Assembly (NCBI GenBank): GCA_005777235.1 | Contig: SXND01000149.1 | Coordinates: 1 to 40,123 of the forward strand | Source of the DNA: Pseudomonadota bacterium | GTDB taxonomy: Bacteria > Tectomicrobia > Entotheonellia > Entotheonellales > Entotheonellaceae | Direction: 5' to 3' | DNA length: 40,123 nucleotides | Program-made: the position numbers and the translations under genes | The notes under the pieces: model-generated | What the model was told of the DNA's origin: nothing | The model's database searches: none | What the model saw: only the letters and a program-made list of their open reading frames with translations | Shown: positions 18,912 to 26,230 of the stretch, in pieces | How positions within the stretch are numbered: position 1 is the stretch's first letter | Layout: every line of letters starts with the position of its first letter

Positions 18912-20072
18912 TCATACTGGGGCGGGGGCTATCTTCTGGGGCTGCTCGCGCACGGTTGATGCGGCAGCATGCGTGTCTACCATGGTTGAACCTCCCCATG
19001 GCTCAAGCCAGGGGATTCCGGGAACCGCCTTGCGGCGGCGTTCGTGGGGCGTTCCGACCCCGGCATGCAGCGTGTTTATGGCCGCATTGACATCACGGTC
19101 ATGCGCTGAGCCACAAGCAGCACAGCTCCACTGCCTCACTTTCAAGCCCGCATAGCCAGTCGGACCAGAAAGGCTCCCACATGCTGAGCAGGTCTTGGTG
19201 GAGAAACGCGACGGCACTGCGAGGAACTGCCTACCGCTTGCAGGGCACTTGGAGGACAGCAGGCCGCGAAGCTGAGCGTGGGCCGCACTGGCCACGCTCT
19301 TGCCAAACGCCCGGGCCAGGCCCGTGGCGTTATCCTTGGACCAGACAATCACCCGGTTTTCGGCGACCAGGCGGCGCGAGAGTGTATGGTTGCGGTCTTT
19401 GCGCTGGTTGGCCAGGCGTTCGTGGAGCCGGGCCACCAGGCGCGCGCGGTCCCCGCGTTGGGCTTGTCCAAGACGGCGCTCGGTTTGCCGCAGCTCGTGC
19501 GGGTGCGCTCTTTTTTCGCCCGTCGACAGGGTCAGGAGCGTGTGGAACCCAGGGTCAATGCCGATGGCTCCAGCGGCCACCGGCGGGATGGCGTTGGGGG
19601 GCGCGTCGATACACAGACAGAGAGACCAGCCCGACGCCCGCTTGATGATCCGGCCACTTTTGAGGAGTCCGGCAGGAAGGGCCTGGGCATGAAAGCGCAC
19701 GTGGCCCAGACTTGGAATGAGCACATGTGTGCCCGCCGGGGCTTTGAAAGGATCGGGGAAAGGGATGCTGGTCAACTTGTTGCGCTGGCCTTTGAGTCTG
19801 GGCTTCTTTGCCAGCTTTTTGAAGCAGCGCGCCCACGCCAGGTAGGCGGTATCCAACATGCCTTGCAGCGTATGGCTTGGGATGCCAAGCTTTCTGCCGT
19901 GATGTGACAGGAGATTATGAAAGTCTTTTTGGGTGTAATAGATGCCGTCTTTGGCATCCTGTTCGATCGTGCGGATGGCCCAATTCCAGACGCCAGTGAG
20001 CTGGAAGAGCCAGGTATGCAGGTGCCGTTCTTGGGACGGATGGAGGCGAAGTTTGAGTTGCCTTTGGATCAT
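18912..20072 (-). CDS. tnpB: TnpB RNA-guided nuclease (OrfB)
   Basis: The 386-aa protein has the OrfB_IS605 architecture: N-terminal WED/REC-like part, RuvC-I GIDPGFHTLLTL with Asp173, a zinc ribbon CSACG...CAACG (Cys295, 298, 317, 320), and RuvC-III HDRDVNAAINT. The usual RuvC-II Glu (as in VEDL) reads SKDN at 245-248, so the Glu is missing at that place; Glu238 in AENRVIVW could stand in if this belongs to the class with a rearranged site. Start ATG 20072 lies just after the tnpA stop. The last roughly 25 codons run past the element's right end into host DNA, so the C-terminus is probably not original. Confidence 0.88.
   Translation of the reverse strand: MIQRQLKLRLHPSQERHLHTWLFQLTGVWNWAIRTIEQDAKDGIYYTQKDFHNLLSHHGRKLGIPSHTLQGMLDTAYLAWARCFKKLAKKPRLKGQRNKLTSIPFPDPFKAPAGTHVLIPSLGHVRFHAQALPAGLLKSGRIIKRASGWSLCLCIDAPPNAIPPVAAGAIGIDPGFHTLLTLSTGEKRAHPHELRQTERRLGQAQRGDRARLVARLHERLANQRKDRNHTLSRRLVAENRVIVWSKDNATGLARAFGKSVASAAHAQLRGLLSSKCPASGRQFLAVPSRFSTKTCSACGSLSGPTGYAGLKVRQWSCAACGSAHDRDVNAAINTLHAGVGTPHERRRKAVPGIPWLEPWGGSTMVDTHAAASTVREQPQKIAPAPV
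18986..19110 (-). ncRNA. Putative omega (right-end element) RNA of TnpB
   Basis: In this family the guide RNA scaffold comes from the 3' part of tnpB and the right end of the element, and the guide is the flanking host DNA just outside. The right-end hairpin followed by GAGGTTCAA fits the scaffold's 3' edge. The guide would then begin near 18985 and read toward lower coordinates. The 5' limit given here is an estimate. Confidence 0.4.
18994..19014 (-). repeat. IS605 right-end hairpin
   Basis: On the minus strand the sequence folds as CCCCTGGCT-TG-AGCCATGGGG. It is the right-end imperfect palindrome recognised by TnpA, and it is a near copy of the left-end sequence at 20557-20577 with two differences. 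It lies inside the 3' part of the tnpB reading frame. Confidence 0.7.
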
Positions 20073-20073
20073 C

Positions 20074-20481
20074 TCAGACTCGTTTATGGTTCTCGATGTA
20101 CTGCGTGATGACTTCCAAAGGCGCCCCGCCCACAGTGGAGACAACAGAGGAGTGCGTCCCCAGCGAGGGCAAGCGCGACTTGAGCCAGGCATACTCCAGC
20201 CCTAACAACCGTGAAGAACGACCTTTGATGGCACGCACCAGGCGATCAATGCCGTCCTGCGGATCGACTTCCACCAGGAGAGGGACGTGATCAGACATGA
20301 CTTCCCACGTGAGCAGCTCCGCACGTGATTCGTTGCAGACGCTGTGTATAATATCTTTCAGCCGGGCATCCACGCCAGGAATCAGGACGCCACGACGATA
20401 CTTCGGACACCACACCACAGGATATGTGCAGGAGTAGACCACGTTATGATTCGACTTGTAGCTGAGGGTGTATGAGGACAT
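20074..20481 (-). CDS. tnpA: TnpA Y1 transposase, probably inactive
   Basis: A 135-aa IS200-like single-strand transposase. The family core is clear (YPVVWCPKYRRGVL near 20-33, and catalytic Tyr128 in QYIENH). The metal-binding HUH motif reads H65-V66-P67, so the second His is Pro (codon CCT, one base from CAT). The usual Gln four residues after the Tyr is His132. Loss of the second His should abolish single-strand cleavage. The start at 20481 gives the normal family length; the stop is 1 nt from the tnpB start. Confidence 0.85.
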   Translation of the reverse strand: MSSYTLSYKSNHNVVYSCTYPVVWCPKYRRGVLIPGVDARLKDIIHSVCNESRAELLTWEVMSDHVPLLVEVDPQDGIDRLVRAIKGRSSRLLGLEYAWLKSRLPSLGTHSSVVSTVGGAPLEVITQYIENHKRV

Positions 20482-20556
20482 AGTATTATGATACAGAGCA
20501 TCTGTATCGAATACAATAGGGAAGATCCCGTGTCCTGCGGACACGCGGCGGCTTGA

Positions 20557-20577
20557 CCCCATATCTCAAGCCAGGGG
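20557..20577 (-). repeat. IS605 left-end hairpin copy
   Basis: This is a near copy of the right-end 21-mer (19 of 21 identical). Two overlapping foldings are possible: with its own ends, or GGCTTGA/TCAAGCC at 20550-20556 and 20566-20572. It lies about 75 nt upstream of the tnpA start. Confidence 0.65.
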
Positions 20578-20698
20578 GTTGCGCCGCCGTTTTGCTCACA
20601 ATGACGTTAGAGAGTAAACTCAAGACTGCGTCAGGCCAGTTGCACAGGAGAGGCGTCACGGGCAGCTCCCACCCTGAGACCATGGAGGTCGATCTCCC

Positions 20699-21091
20699 AT
20701 GCCATACACCCAGGCCAATAGGCTACTTGCCATCGAAACCCTGCTTGGTGAGGATGTTTTACTGCGGCAAGGATTGACCGGGTCCGAAGGGGTATCACAG
20801 CTGTTCACCTTCCAGCTGGAGTTGCTGTCCGAAGCCCCGTCGGTGGCTTTTGAGCGCATCATTGGTCAGCGCGTGACGATCCGCATCGTGCTGGCCGACG
20901 GACACACGCGGGCCATTCATGGTGTGGTCAGCCGTTTCGCCCATACCGGTATGGATACGCGGTTTATCTATTATCGCGCTGAAGTGGTCCCGTGGCTCTG
21001 GTTTCTCTCGCGTACGGCTGATGGCCGCATTTTTCAGAATATGACGGTGCCGGCGATTATTGAGGAGGTTTTTCAGGACCAGGGTTTCTAG
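20699..21091 (+). pseudogene. VgrG spike protein, N-terminal fragment
   Basis: The 130 residues match the first gp27-like domain of VgrG, the type VI secretion tip protein (RLLAIETLLGEDVLLRQGL, LFTFQLELLSE, IHGVVSRFAHTG, RAEVVPWLWFLSRTADGRIFQ). GGAGG lies about 9 nt before the ATG. The reading frame stops at a TAG (21089-21091) in GF-stop-DFQ and continues in the same frame with VgrG sequence, so one substitution accounts for the break. No other type VI genes are present. Confidence 0.85.
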
Positions 21092-21100
21092 GATTTTCAG

Positions 21101-22171
21101 ATGAGGCTCGAGGGCGATTGTGCGCCACGCGATTACTGCGTGCAGTACCGCGAAACCGATCTCAATTTCGTGGCGCGCCTCATGGAGCAATACGGCATTT
21201 TTTACTTTTTTGAGCATACGCCTACGATACACACCCTCATCCTGGCGAATGCCCCAACGGCCCATCGCCCGTGTCCAAGTCAAACCTATGCGCGCTATAA
21301 CTTCTCTGCCGGTGCCGTCCTGGAAGAAGATATCATCACCGCCTGGCAGATGGAGAAGGAATTACGCCCTGGCCGTTACGCCCTGAACGATTACAACTTC
21401 ATTATGCCCAGTACCAGTCTCGCCGCGACATCCAATAATACATCTCGTCTTGGAGGCAATGAGCGTTTTGAAATCTACGATTACCCCGGGGAGTATCTGC
21501 ACAAAGCCCAAGGTGACACGATGGTGCGGCTCCGTATGGAAGAAGAGGAAACGTCGCATGTGCTAGTCAATGGCCAGAGCACCTGCCGGGCTTTCACGTC
21601 AGGCTATCGTTTTGATTTGGAAGGACACCCGAGCCGGATGATGCATACGGCGTATGTGCTGGTCGAGGTGCACCATGTGGCTTCGATGGGTCATGCTTAT
21701 CGTGGTGCAGGGGTAATGGGGGGCGAGCCCTATCCCCCCCGTGCACGACGGGGCTTTGCGGAGCCTGTGGTAAACACATCTGCGCGTGGACTGGCATCTC
21801 CGCCACAGTCTGGCTGGCGTGCGCTACCTGAAGCGCCACCAGAGAGGTCAGGGCTCTGGCGTGGTTATGACAAGCGCCCGGGGTATGGGACGCGCCTGCA
21901 CACGAGTTGGCCCCTGGCCCACAGACACGGCACGCACCGCATAGGCTCGTTGGGCTCGCATCTGCCTAGGCCCGGTGACCGTCATCACGTGCGCGTACAT
22001 GTCGGACGTCCTGGGTGTGAAATGCACATAGCCCAGACGACGGTCACCGGCATAATCACCCACCAGCGCGCAGCCCGCTCCGTAGCCCGAAAAATACAGG
22101 TGCTCGACAGCCTGCGTCGCCTCTACTACCAAGACGGCCTTATACCGTTGTGCGCTGCCATTCATCCCTAG
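21101..22171 (+). pseudogene. VgrG spike protein, middle fragment with lost 3' end
   Basis: In frame with the fragment upstream, it carries the second gp27-like part: RDYCVQYRETDLNFVARLMEQ, GIFYFFEH, and an EIYDYPGEYL segment. VgrG-like sequence fades around 21740, after HVASMGHAYRGAGVMGGEPY, near a poly-C run. The OB-fold and needle regions are absent, and beyond 21848 the frame only overlaps an opposite-strand gene. The open frame to 22171 is therefore mostly not VgrG. A truncated relic is the best reading. Confidence 0.75.
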
Positions 22172-22540
22172 GCCGGCAAAATGGGCCTCCATACATGTAT
22201 AGACACGACCTCCCACCCGTAGCTGATAGAACCCGAGTGTAGGCCACGACCAGGGGAGATGGTCATGCGTGAAGCCCCATGCGGGAGGTATCTCGGCCAC
22301 ATGGTATGTCTGGCGTCCCCAGCGCAGTTGTGCGGTCGGCTCTGCAACATAATCCATCACAGGGCTGTGCCGTCTGGGACGAGCCGGGAGAAAGCGATAG
22401 CACAGCGATTGCCTCTCGCCCTCGTGTGCATAGACAGGCACGAACCGACCGTCTACCCTGCTGATCGTCGCGTGCCGCAGCGCTTGTCCCCACGCGGTCA
22501 GCACGTCCAAGGGGATATCACTCGTATAGACCAGGGACAC
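21848..22540 (-). CDS. Hypothetical protein, possible immunity partner
   Basis: I do not recognise this 230-aa protein. It has no signal peptide or membrane segment and is rich in aromatic residues (HLPWSWPTLGFYQL, LYFSGYGAG). It begins with GTG 22540 after an in-frame TAG and has no clear ribosome site. It lies 32 nt downstream of the amber-interrupted GIY-YIG-like gene and converges on the VgrG relic. Small genes placed after VgrG-linked effectors often encode immunity proteins, but that is positional inference only. Confidence 0.6.
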   Translation of the reverse strand: MSLVYTSDIPLDVLTAWGQALRHATISRVDGRFVPVYAHEGERQSLCYRFLPARPRRHSPVMDYVAEPTAQLRWGRQTYHVAEIPPAWGFTHDHLPWSWPTLGFYQLRVGGRVYTCMEAHFAGLGMNGSAQRYKAVLVVEATQAVEHLYFSGYGAGCALVGDYAGDRRLGYVHFTPRTSDMYAHVMTVTGPRQMRAQRAYAVRAVSVGQGPTRVQARPIPRALVITTPEP

Positions 22541-22572
22541 CCTGCACAGCTATAGCACGACGCACCATGCCT

Positions 22573-22986
22573 TCACTCGTAGACCTTATTGCCAGTGGCT
22601 TGCAGCAATGCTGCGGTGAGGCGCCAAAAGACGGTCCCACCATATGCGGCGGTCGATTCATAGGTATACGTGTAGCGTCCACGTTCCTTCCCTCTCCTGA
22701 GCTGCCCATTTTTATGGGTAGGGATGTCCCAATACTCTCCCTGTGCCTCTGGGAGAGCCTTGCTACCAACTCGATAGATATCATGCTCGGGTGCAGTGAA
22801 GTAAATACCCAGGCGAACCTTGGCATGGCTCGTATAGTTGGTTTGTAGGTCAGCACCATCCCAAACATAGCCGCCACCGGAGTAATCAGGCCGTCTAGCC
22901 AGGGCATAGCGCGCTGCCTGGACCGCGGGAGTCATACCAGGACTGGCAGCAATCGCCTCTGCGTCGCCTGTTGGAAGACACGGCAC
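22573..22986 (-). CDS. C-terminal part of a GIY-YIG-like gene, after an amber codon
   Basis: The 137-residue frame (from GTG 22986) is in the same frame as the GIY-YIG-like segment upstream and is separated from it only by a TAG at 23020-23022 and 11 codons. It looks like genuine protein (PDYSGGGYVWDGADLQTN, HAKVRLGIYFTAPEHDIYRV, YTYTYESTAAYGGTVFWR), but I know no family for it. It may be the second domain of one protein of about 255 residues with the upstream part. Whether it is translated alone is uncertain. Confidence 0.5.
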   Translation of the reverse strand: MPCLPTGDAEAIAASPGMTPAVQAARYALARRPDYSGGGYVWDGADLQTNYTSHAKVRLGIYFTAPEHDIYRVGSKALPEAQGEYWDIPTHKNGQLRRGKERGRYTYTYESTAAYGGTVFWRLTAALLQATGNKVYE

Positions 22987-23019
22987 CTGGCGTTGCCATT
23001 GGTGAGCACCAGGGTAAAA

Positions 23020-23337
23020 CTACCGGCCTCTGGGCTGTTGAGAAAGTCGAGTACGGTGGAGCCCCGTACCTCCACCTGCCGTACCAACACGGCAGCAATC
23101 CTGCATCCAGTGACACCACAGGTGATCGCGTTTTTGACGCAGTCGATAGTCCCGGACTCCCTGATTCCCTGCCCCCGTGTAATGCGCCTGCAAGCGGCCG
23201 TAAATTGACAGAGCTTTGCCCACATAGAGCCCATTGAAGATATGGTTTCTCACGAAGCCAATCTCGTAGACTCCCGGTGCTTGTGGGGCAGGGGCTGCCG
23301 CATAGTCTCGCAGGCGAATAGCGTGGCTCCAAGCCAT
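23020..23337 (-). pseudogene. GIY-YIG-like nuclease domain, amber-terminated
   Basis: The 105-residue frame has a GIY-YIG-like pattern: PGVYEIGFV, then 10-15 residues on GLYVGKALSIYGRLQAHYTG. The first Tyr, the GKA loop and an Arg in the following helix sit at the usual places. After about residue 72 the sequence stops looking like the family, and the frame ends at TAG with coding-like sequence continuing in frame. A frameshift near 23110 combined with a nonsense codon is possible. It could be a toxin domain linked to the neighbouring VgrG relic. Confidence 0.55.
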
Positions 23338-23653
23338 AATCTCTCCCTATGTAGAATACGGTCGCAGATGCCATCGCTTACACTGCCTCCGGGCATGAGG
23401 CGTAGGTTACACCTACACCTGACACGCTGCTCTTGTAAAGTGCCCCTCTGGGTTCAAAAGTGCCCCGGGATCACGCGCAGGATGGAGCTACCCTGCACGT
23501 TTTCTCCTGGACATGTGACAATGCACTCGCTATAACATGCGAGAGATGTAGTATAGTTTCCTCTCTCATTTCAAGTCAGTTGTTGGACGTGTAGAAAGTT
23601 CTGCACATGTCATACCAACGATTATCGAGCAGGGCTGCAGAGGGGACGTCACG
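23338..23653. other. Intergenic region upstream of the caspase-like gene
   Basis: There is no gene here. A 10-nt direct repeat (AAAGTGCCCC) occurs at 23437-23446 and 23457-23466, a 20-nt period that could be the remains of an IS end. A CTCGC/GCGAG hairpin lies at about 23527-23543, and TATAGT at 23552-23557 is a possible -10 for the downstream gene without a good -35. Confidence 0.45.
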
Positions 23654-24667
23654 ATGCGTAGATACTGCACCCTCTTGGGGCTGGTGGGGGTCACGCTACT
23701 TTTTTTCCTCATCGCTTCGACGCAAGGCGCCGAAAAACGCCTCGCGCTGGTCGTGGGGAACAGTGCCTACAGCGGCAACCTCCAGTTGCCCAATCCGGTA
23801 CATGACGCTACACTCATGACCCAGACGCTGCGGACGCTCGGCTTCGAGGTCATGGAGCATACAGATGTGAGCTACCAAGAGATGAAGCGAGCCATCCAAG
23901 AGTTTGGCGACCGTATTCAGCAGACAGGACATGAGACCGTGAGTTTGTTCTATTACGCTGGCCATGCCGTTGAACTCAAAGGCTTCAACTATCTTGTCCC
24001 GATCAAGGCCGGCATCCGCAGTGCCAATGACATCGCTATCGAAGCCGTCGAGGCGGATTGGGTGCTCAAAGCGATGGAGGGAGCGGGGAGTCGTCTCAAC
24101 ATTGTGATTTTAGATGCCTGTCGTAACAATCCTTTCCAACATGATCGCTCCATGCAGGGGCAGGGTCTCGCCAGCATGCATGCACCAACGGAGAGCTTGA
24201 TCGCCTATGCGACGGCGCCTGGAAAGGCTGCGGTGGATGGTGTCACCCCCCAGCAGAAGCACAGCCCCTACACGGCAGCGCTCGCACACACGATGCAAAA
24301 ACCTGGGTTGACGATACTCGAGGTCTTTCAGGAGGTGCGGAAGCTGGTGCTGAAGGCTACCCGCGGCGCGCAGACCCCCTGGGAGAGTACCTCACTGACA
24401 GACACCTTCTATTTCCGTGCGCACCCTGGTAACGTGAGCAGTGAGAGCCATCAACGGCAAGAGACTCCCAGGCCTGCCCGCGTCATCCACAACAATCCCC
24501 CCGTGACACGGCAACCTCCCTCACCGCAGGAGGGAAACTCTGGCAGACTGTCACCGCAGCACGGCGCCAGACCCGTCGCGCCCTCCCCAGCGGAGAATGC
24601 GCGTCGGCATTGTGGCAACACGCTGCTGGATGTATCTTTGGGAACATGGGGATGCCCACAGCCCTGA
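23654..24667 (+). CDS. Exported caspase-like (peptidase C14) protein
   Basis: A 337-aa protein with an N-terminal signal peptide (hydrophobic LLGLVGVTLLFFLIAS, cleavage near ASTQGA, residue 25). The caspase p20-like domain spans about 28-260, with the His-Cys dyad at His104 (YYAGHAVE) and Cys156 (ILDACRNNPF). The C-terminal 70 residues are Pro/Gln-rich and look disordered. AGAGGGG precedes the ATG. The catalytic pair is intact, so proteolysis after basic residues, as in metacaspase-like enzymes, is expected, probably in the periplasm. The next gene encodes an OmpA-like lipoprotein in the same direction. Confidence 0.9.
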   Translation: MRRYCTLLGLVGVTLLFFLIASTQGAEKRLALVVGNSAYSGNLQLPNPVHDATLMTQTLRTLGFEVMEHTDVSYQEMKRAIQEFGDRIQQTGHETVSLFYYAGHAVELKGFNYLVPIKAGIRSANDIAIEAVEADWVLKAMEGAGSRLNIVILDACRNNPFQHDRSMQGQGLASMHAPTESLIAYATAPGKAAVDGVTPQQKHSPYTAALAHTMQKPGLTILEVFQEVRKLVLKATRGAQTPWESTSLTDTFYFRAHPGNVSSESHQRQETPRPARVIHNNPPVTRQPPSPQEGNSGRLSPQHGARPVAPSPAENARRHCGNTLLDVSLGTWGCPQP

Positions 24668-24746
24668 AGCACACGACTTGTGACACGCGCATCGTCATCA
24701 AGGGACTACCACTCTACGTCAAGGCGTACTGCGCAGGAGAAAGAAG

Positions 24747-26147
24747 ATGTCCGTTGGTTCTCTCACCAAGAGGCACAGTCTCACGATCTTCCGGATACTC
24801 TCACCCTTATGGGTCTTGAGCCTGACCGGGTGTCCTCCGCCTCCCCCGCCCCCAACGGTCCCTCAGCCGACACATCAAGTCTTTGAATTTAATCAAGGTA
24901 TTCAGCATCTTGCCACGCTCTTAGTCAAACACTTTGACGTGTTTCAGCATGCGATGCGACTCCAAGGAAAAAGTGCCACAGTGCCGGATAGCGCCATGCA
25001 CAGGACCGTCCTTCAACCATTCCTGGTGGCTGACACCGGAGAAAGTCTCAAACTCCATTCCATCATTGAAAATCTGATGGCACGGGTGATGACACCCAAA
25101 CTTGGGATTACGAAAATGACCCAAGAGTACATTGACACGGCGGCATACGTGATCGATGGGATCATCGCCTTGGAAAGTCATCCTGCCACTCGGAATAAAA
25201 CCTACCGCATCTATGCCTCATTGTTTGAGAAAAAGGCGGGGGCCATTATCGGCAGTGGTGACGTGTGGATTCAAAACTTGGATTATCAACCTCTAGATAT
25301 TTACAAAGATAGTCCAGTATATCTTAAAGATCGTGAATTAGACACCCTGGTCGCCTCCGTGAAACGCCCTGTGGGACAGACTGTAGACCCCAGTTACCTG
25401 GCAAAATTAAAGACACGATCGTTACTCTCGGAAGGCGATACATTGTACGAAAAACGGGAGTGGGAGAGTGCTTTGCCATTCTACCAAGAAGCAGAGCGTC
25501 GCGCCGATGGGCAAAGTATGAAGGTGTATGCCGGACTGTATAACATTTATCGGCTGCAACAAGAGGCCAACCATTCAGAAACGGCTTTTGCAAAGTTAAT
25601 CGATGTGAGTGTCAAAGAAAAAAATGAGATTGCCGTCAAACTGCTGTTCATAGTCGATACAACGGACTTTGTCAGCAATCCTCTAGAGCTCCGTCGGGAA
25701 TATATAATGTGGCTGCGCCAAATCAGCAAATACATGGAACGGACGCCCGACGTGTGCCTGCGTGTCGTGGGGCACGCCAGTCGTTCAGGCAAAGCCGACT
25801 ATAACAAGCTCCTCTCTACCCGGCGAGCGCAACAAGTACAAAGCCTCATGAAACAGACGTATGCGGGCCTTGCCAAACGTTCTGAAGCCGTGGGTATGGG
25901 ATTTGAGCAGACGGTCATAGGCACAGGCGTCGACAATGAGTCCGATGCCATCGATCGTCGGGTCGAGTTTCTCCTCAAGTCCTGTGAGAGCGGGCGACGT
26001 GCCCGGGCAACTGCTCTCGTCACCGCTCAGCTAGAGACAACCGCACGCAGACCTCCGCTTGCTATGGCATGGCACGGCCAGGGAGTAAGGGATGCAGCAG
26101 ATGGGGCCGCCGGCGCAGCGGCCTGGGGCTGGGGCTGGAGCTCCTGA
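24747..26147 (+). CDS. OmpA-like lipoprotein with repeat-like middle
   Basis: The 466-aa product has a lipoprotein signal ending in lipobox LSLTGC (Cys about 29), followed by a proline run. A helical TPR-like part follows (GDTLYEKREWESALPFYQEAERR near 232), then a C-terminal OmpA-like peptidoglycan-binding domain (LRVVGHASRSGKADYNKLLS, TRRAQQVQSLM, GTGVDNESDAIDRRVEFLL). The last 35 or so residues are low-complexity Ala/Gly/Trp. AGGAGAAAGAAG lies upstream of the ATG. It would be anchored in the outer membrane and bound to the cell wall, possibly scaffolding the two exported caspase proteins encoded on either side. Confidence 0.85.
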   Translation: MSVGSLTKRHSLTIFRILSPLWVLSLTGCPPPPPPPTVPQPTHQVFEFNQGIQHLATLLVKHFDVFQHAMRLQGKSATVPDSAMHRTVLQPFLVADTGESLKLHSIIENLMARVMTPKLGITKMTQEYIDTAAYVIDGIIALESHPATRNKTYRIYASLFEKKAGAIIGSGDVWIQNLDYQPLDIYKDSPVYLKDRELDTLVASVKRPVGQTVDPSYLAKLKTRSLLSEGDTLYEKREWESALPFYQEAERRADGQSMKVYAGLYNIYRLQQEANHSETAFAKLIDVSVKEKNEIAVKLLFIVDTTDFVSNPLELRREYIMWLRQISKYMERTPDVCLRVVGHASRSGKADYNKLLSTRRAQQVQSLMKQTYAGLAKRSEAVGMGFEQTVIGTGVDNESDAIDRRVEFLLKSCESGRRARATALVTAQLETTARRPPLAMAWHGQGVRDAADGAAGAAAWGWGWSS

Positions 26148-26230
26148 TCCAATGGGTATCCGCCGCAGCCAGGGGCCTGTATCTCGCAGAGCATAATGTT
26201 GAGCCAGCACGCTGGAGAGGAGAGCCTATC

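Larger units (their letters stand above)
18986..20610 (-). mobile_element. IS200/IS605-family element (tnpA-tnpB)
   Basis: The element carries adjacent tnpA and tnpB genes on the minus strand and has matching subterminal hairpins at both ends: 21-nt sequences at 18994-19014 and 20557-20577 that agree at 19 positions. There are no terminal inverted repeats or target duplication, as expected for this family. The right end is placed just after the GAGGTTCAA that follows the right hairpin. The left boundary lies an uncertain few tens of bases beyond 20578. An additional perfect hairpin (CGTGTCC/GGACACG, 20529-20545) lies in the left end. Confidence 0.8.

Noticed and set aside
20699..23337. Genome-wide reassignment of TAG, because two neighbouring genes have in-frame TAG
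   Set aside because: Intact genes here (BCCP, MORC-like, DUF4420) end with TAG as a normal stop, so decay is simpler.
26088..26145. Similar GC-rich stretch shared with about 31655-31715
   Set aside because: Both are low-complexity Gly/Ala/Trp or Pro/Ala codon runs; the similarity is expected from composition.
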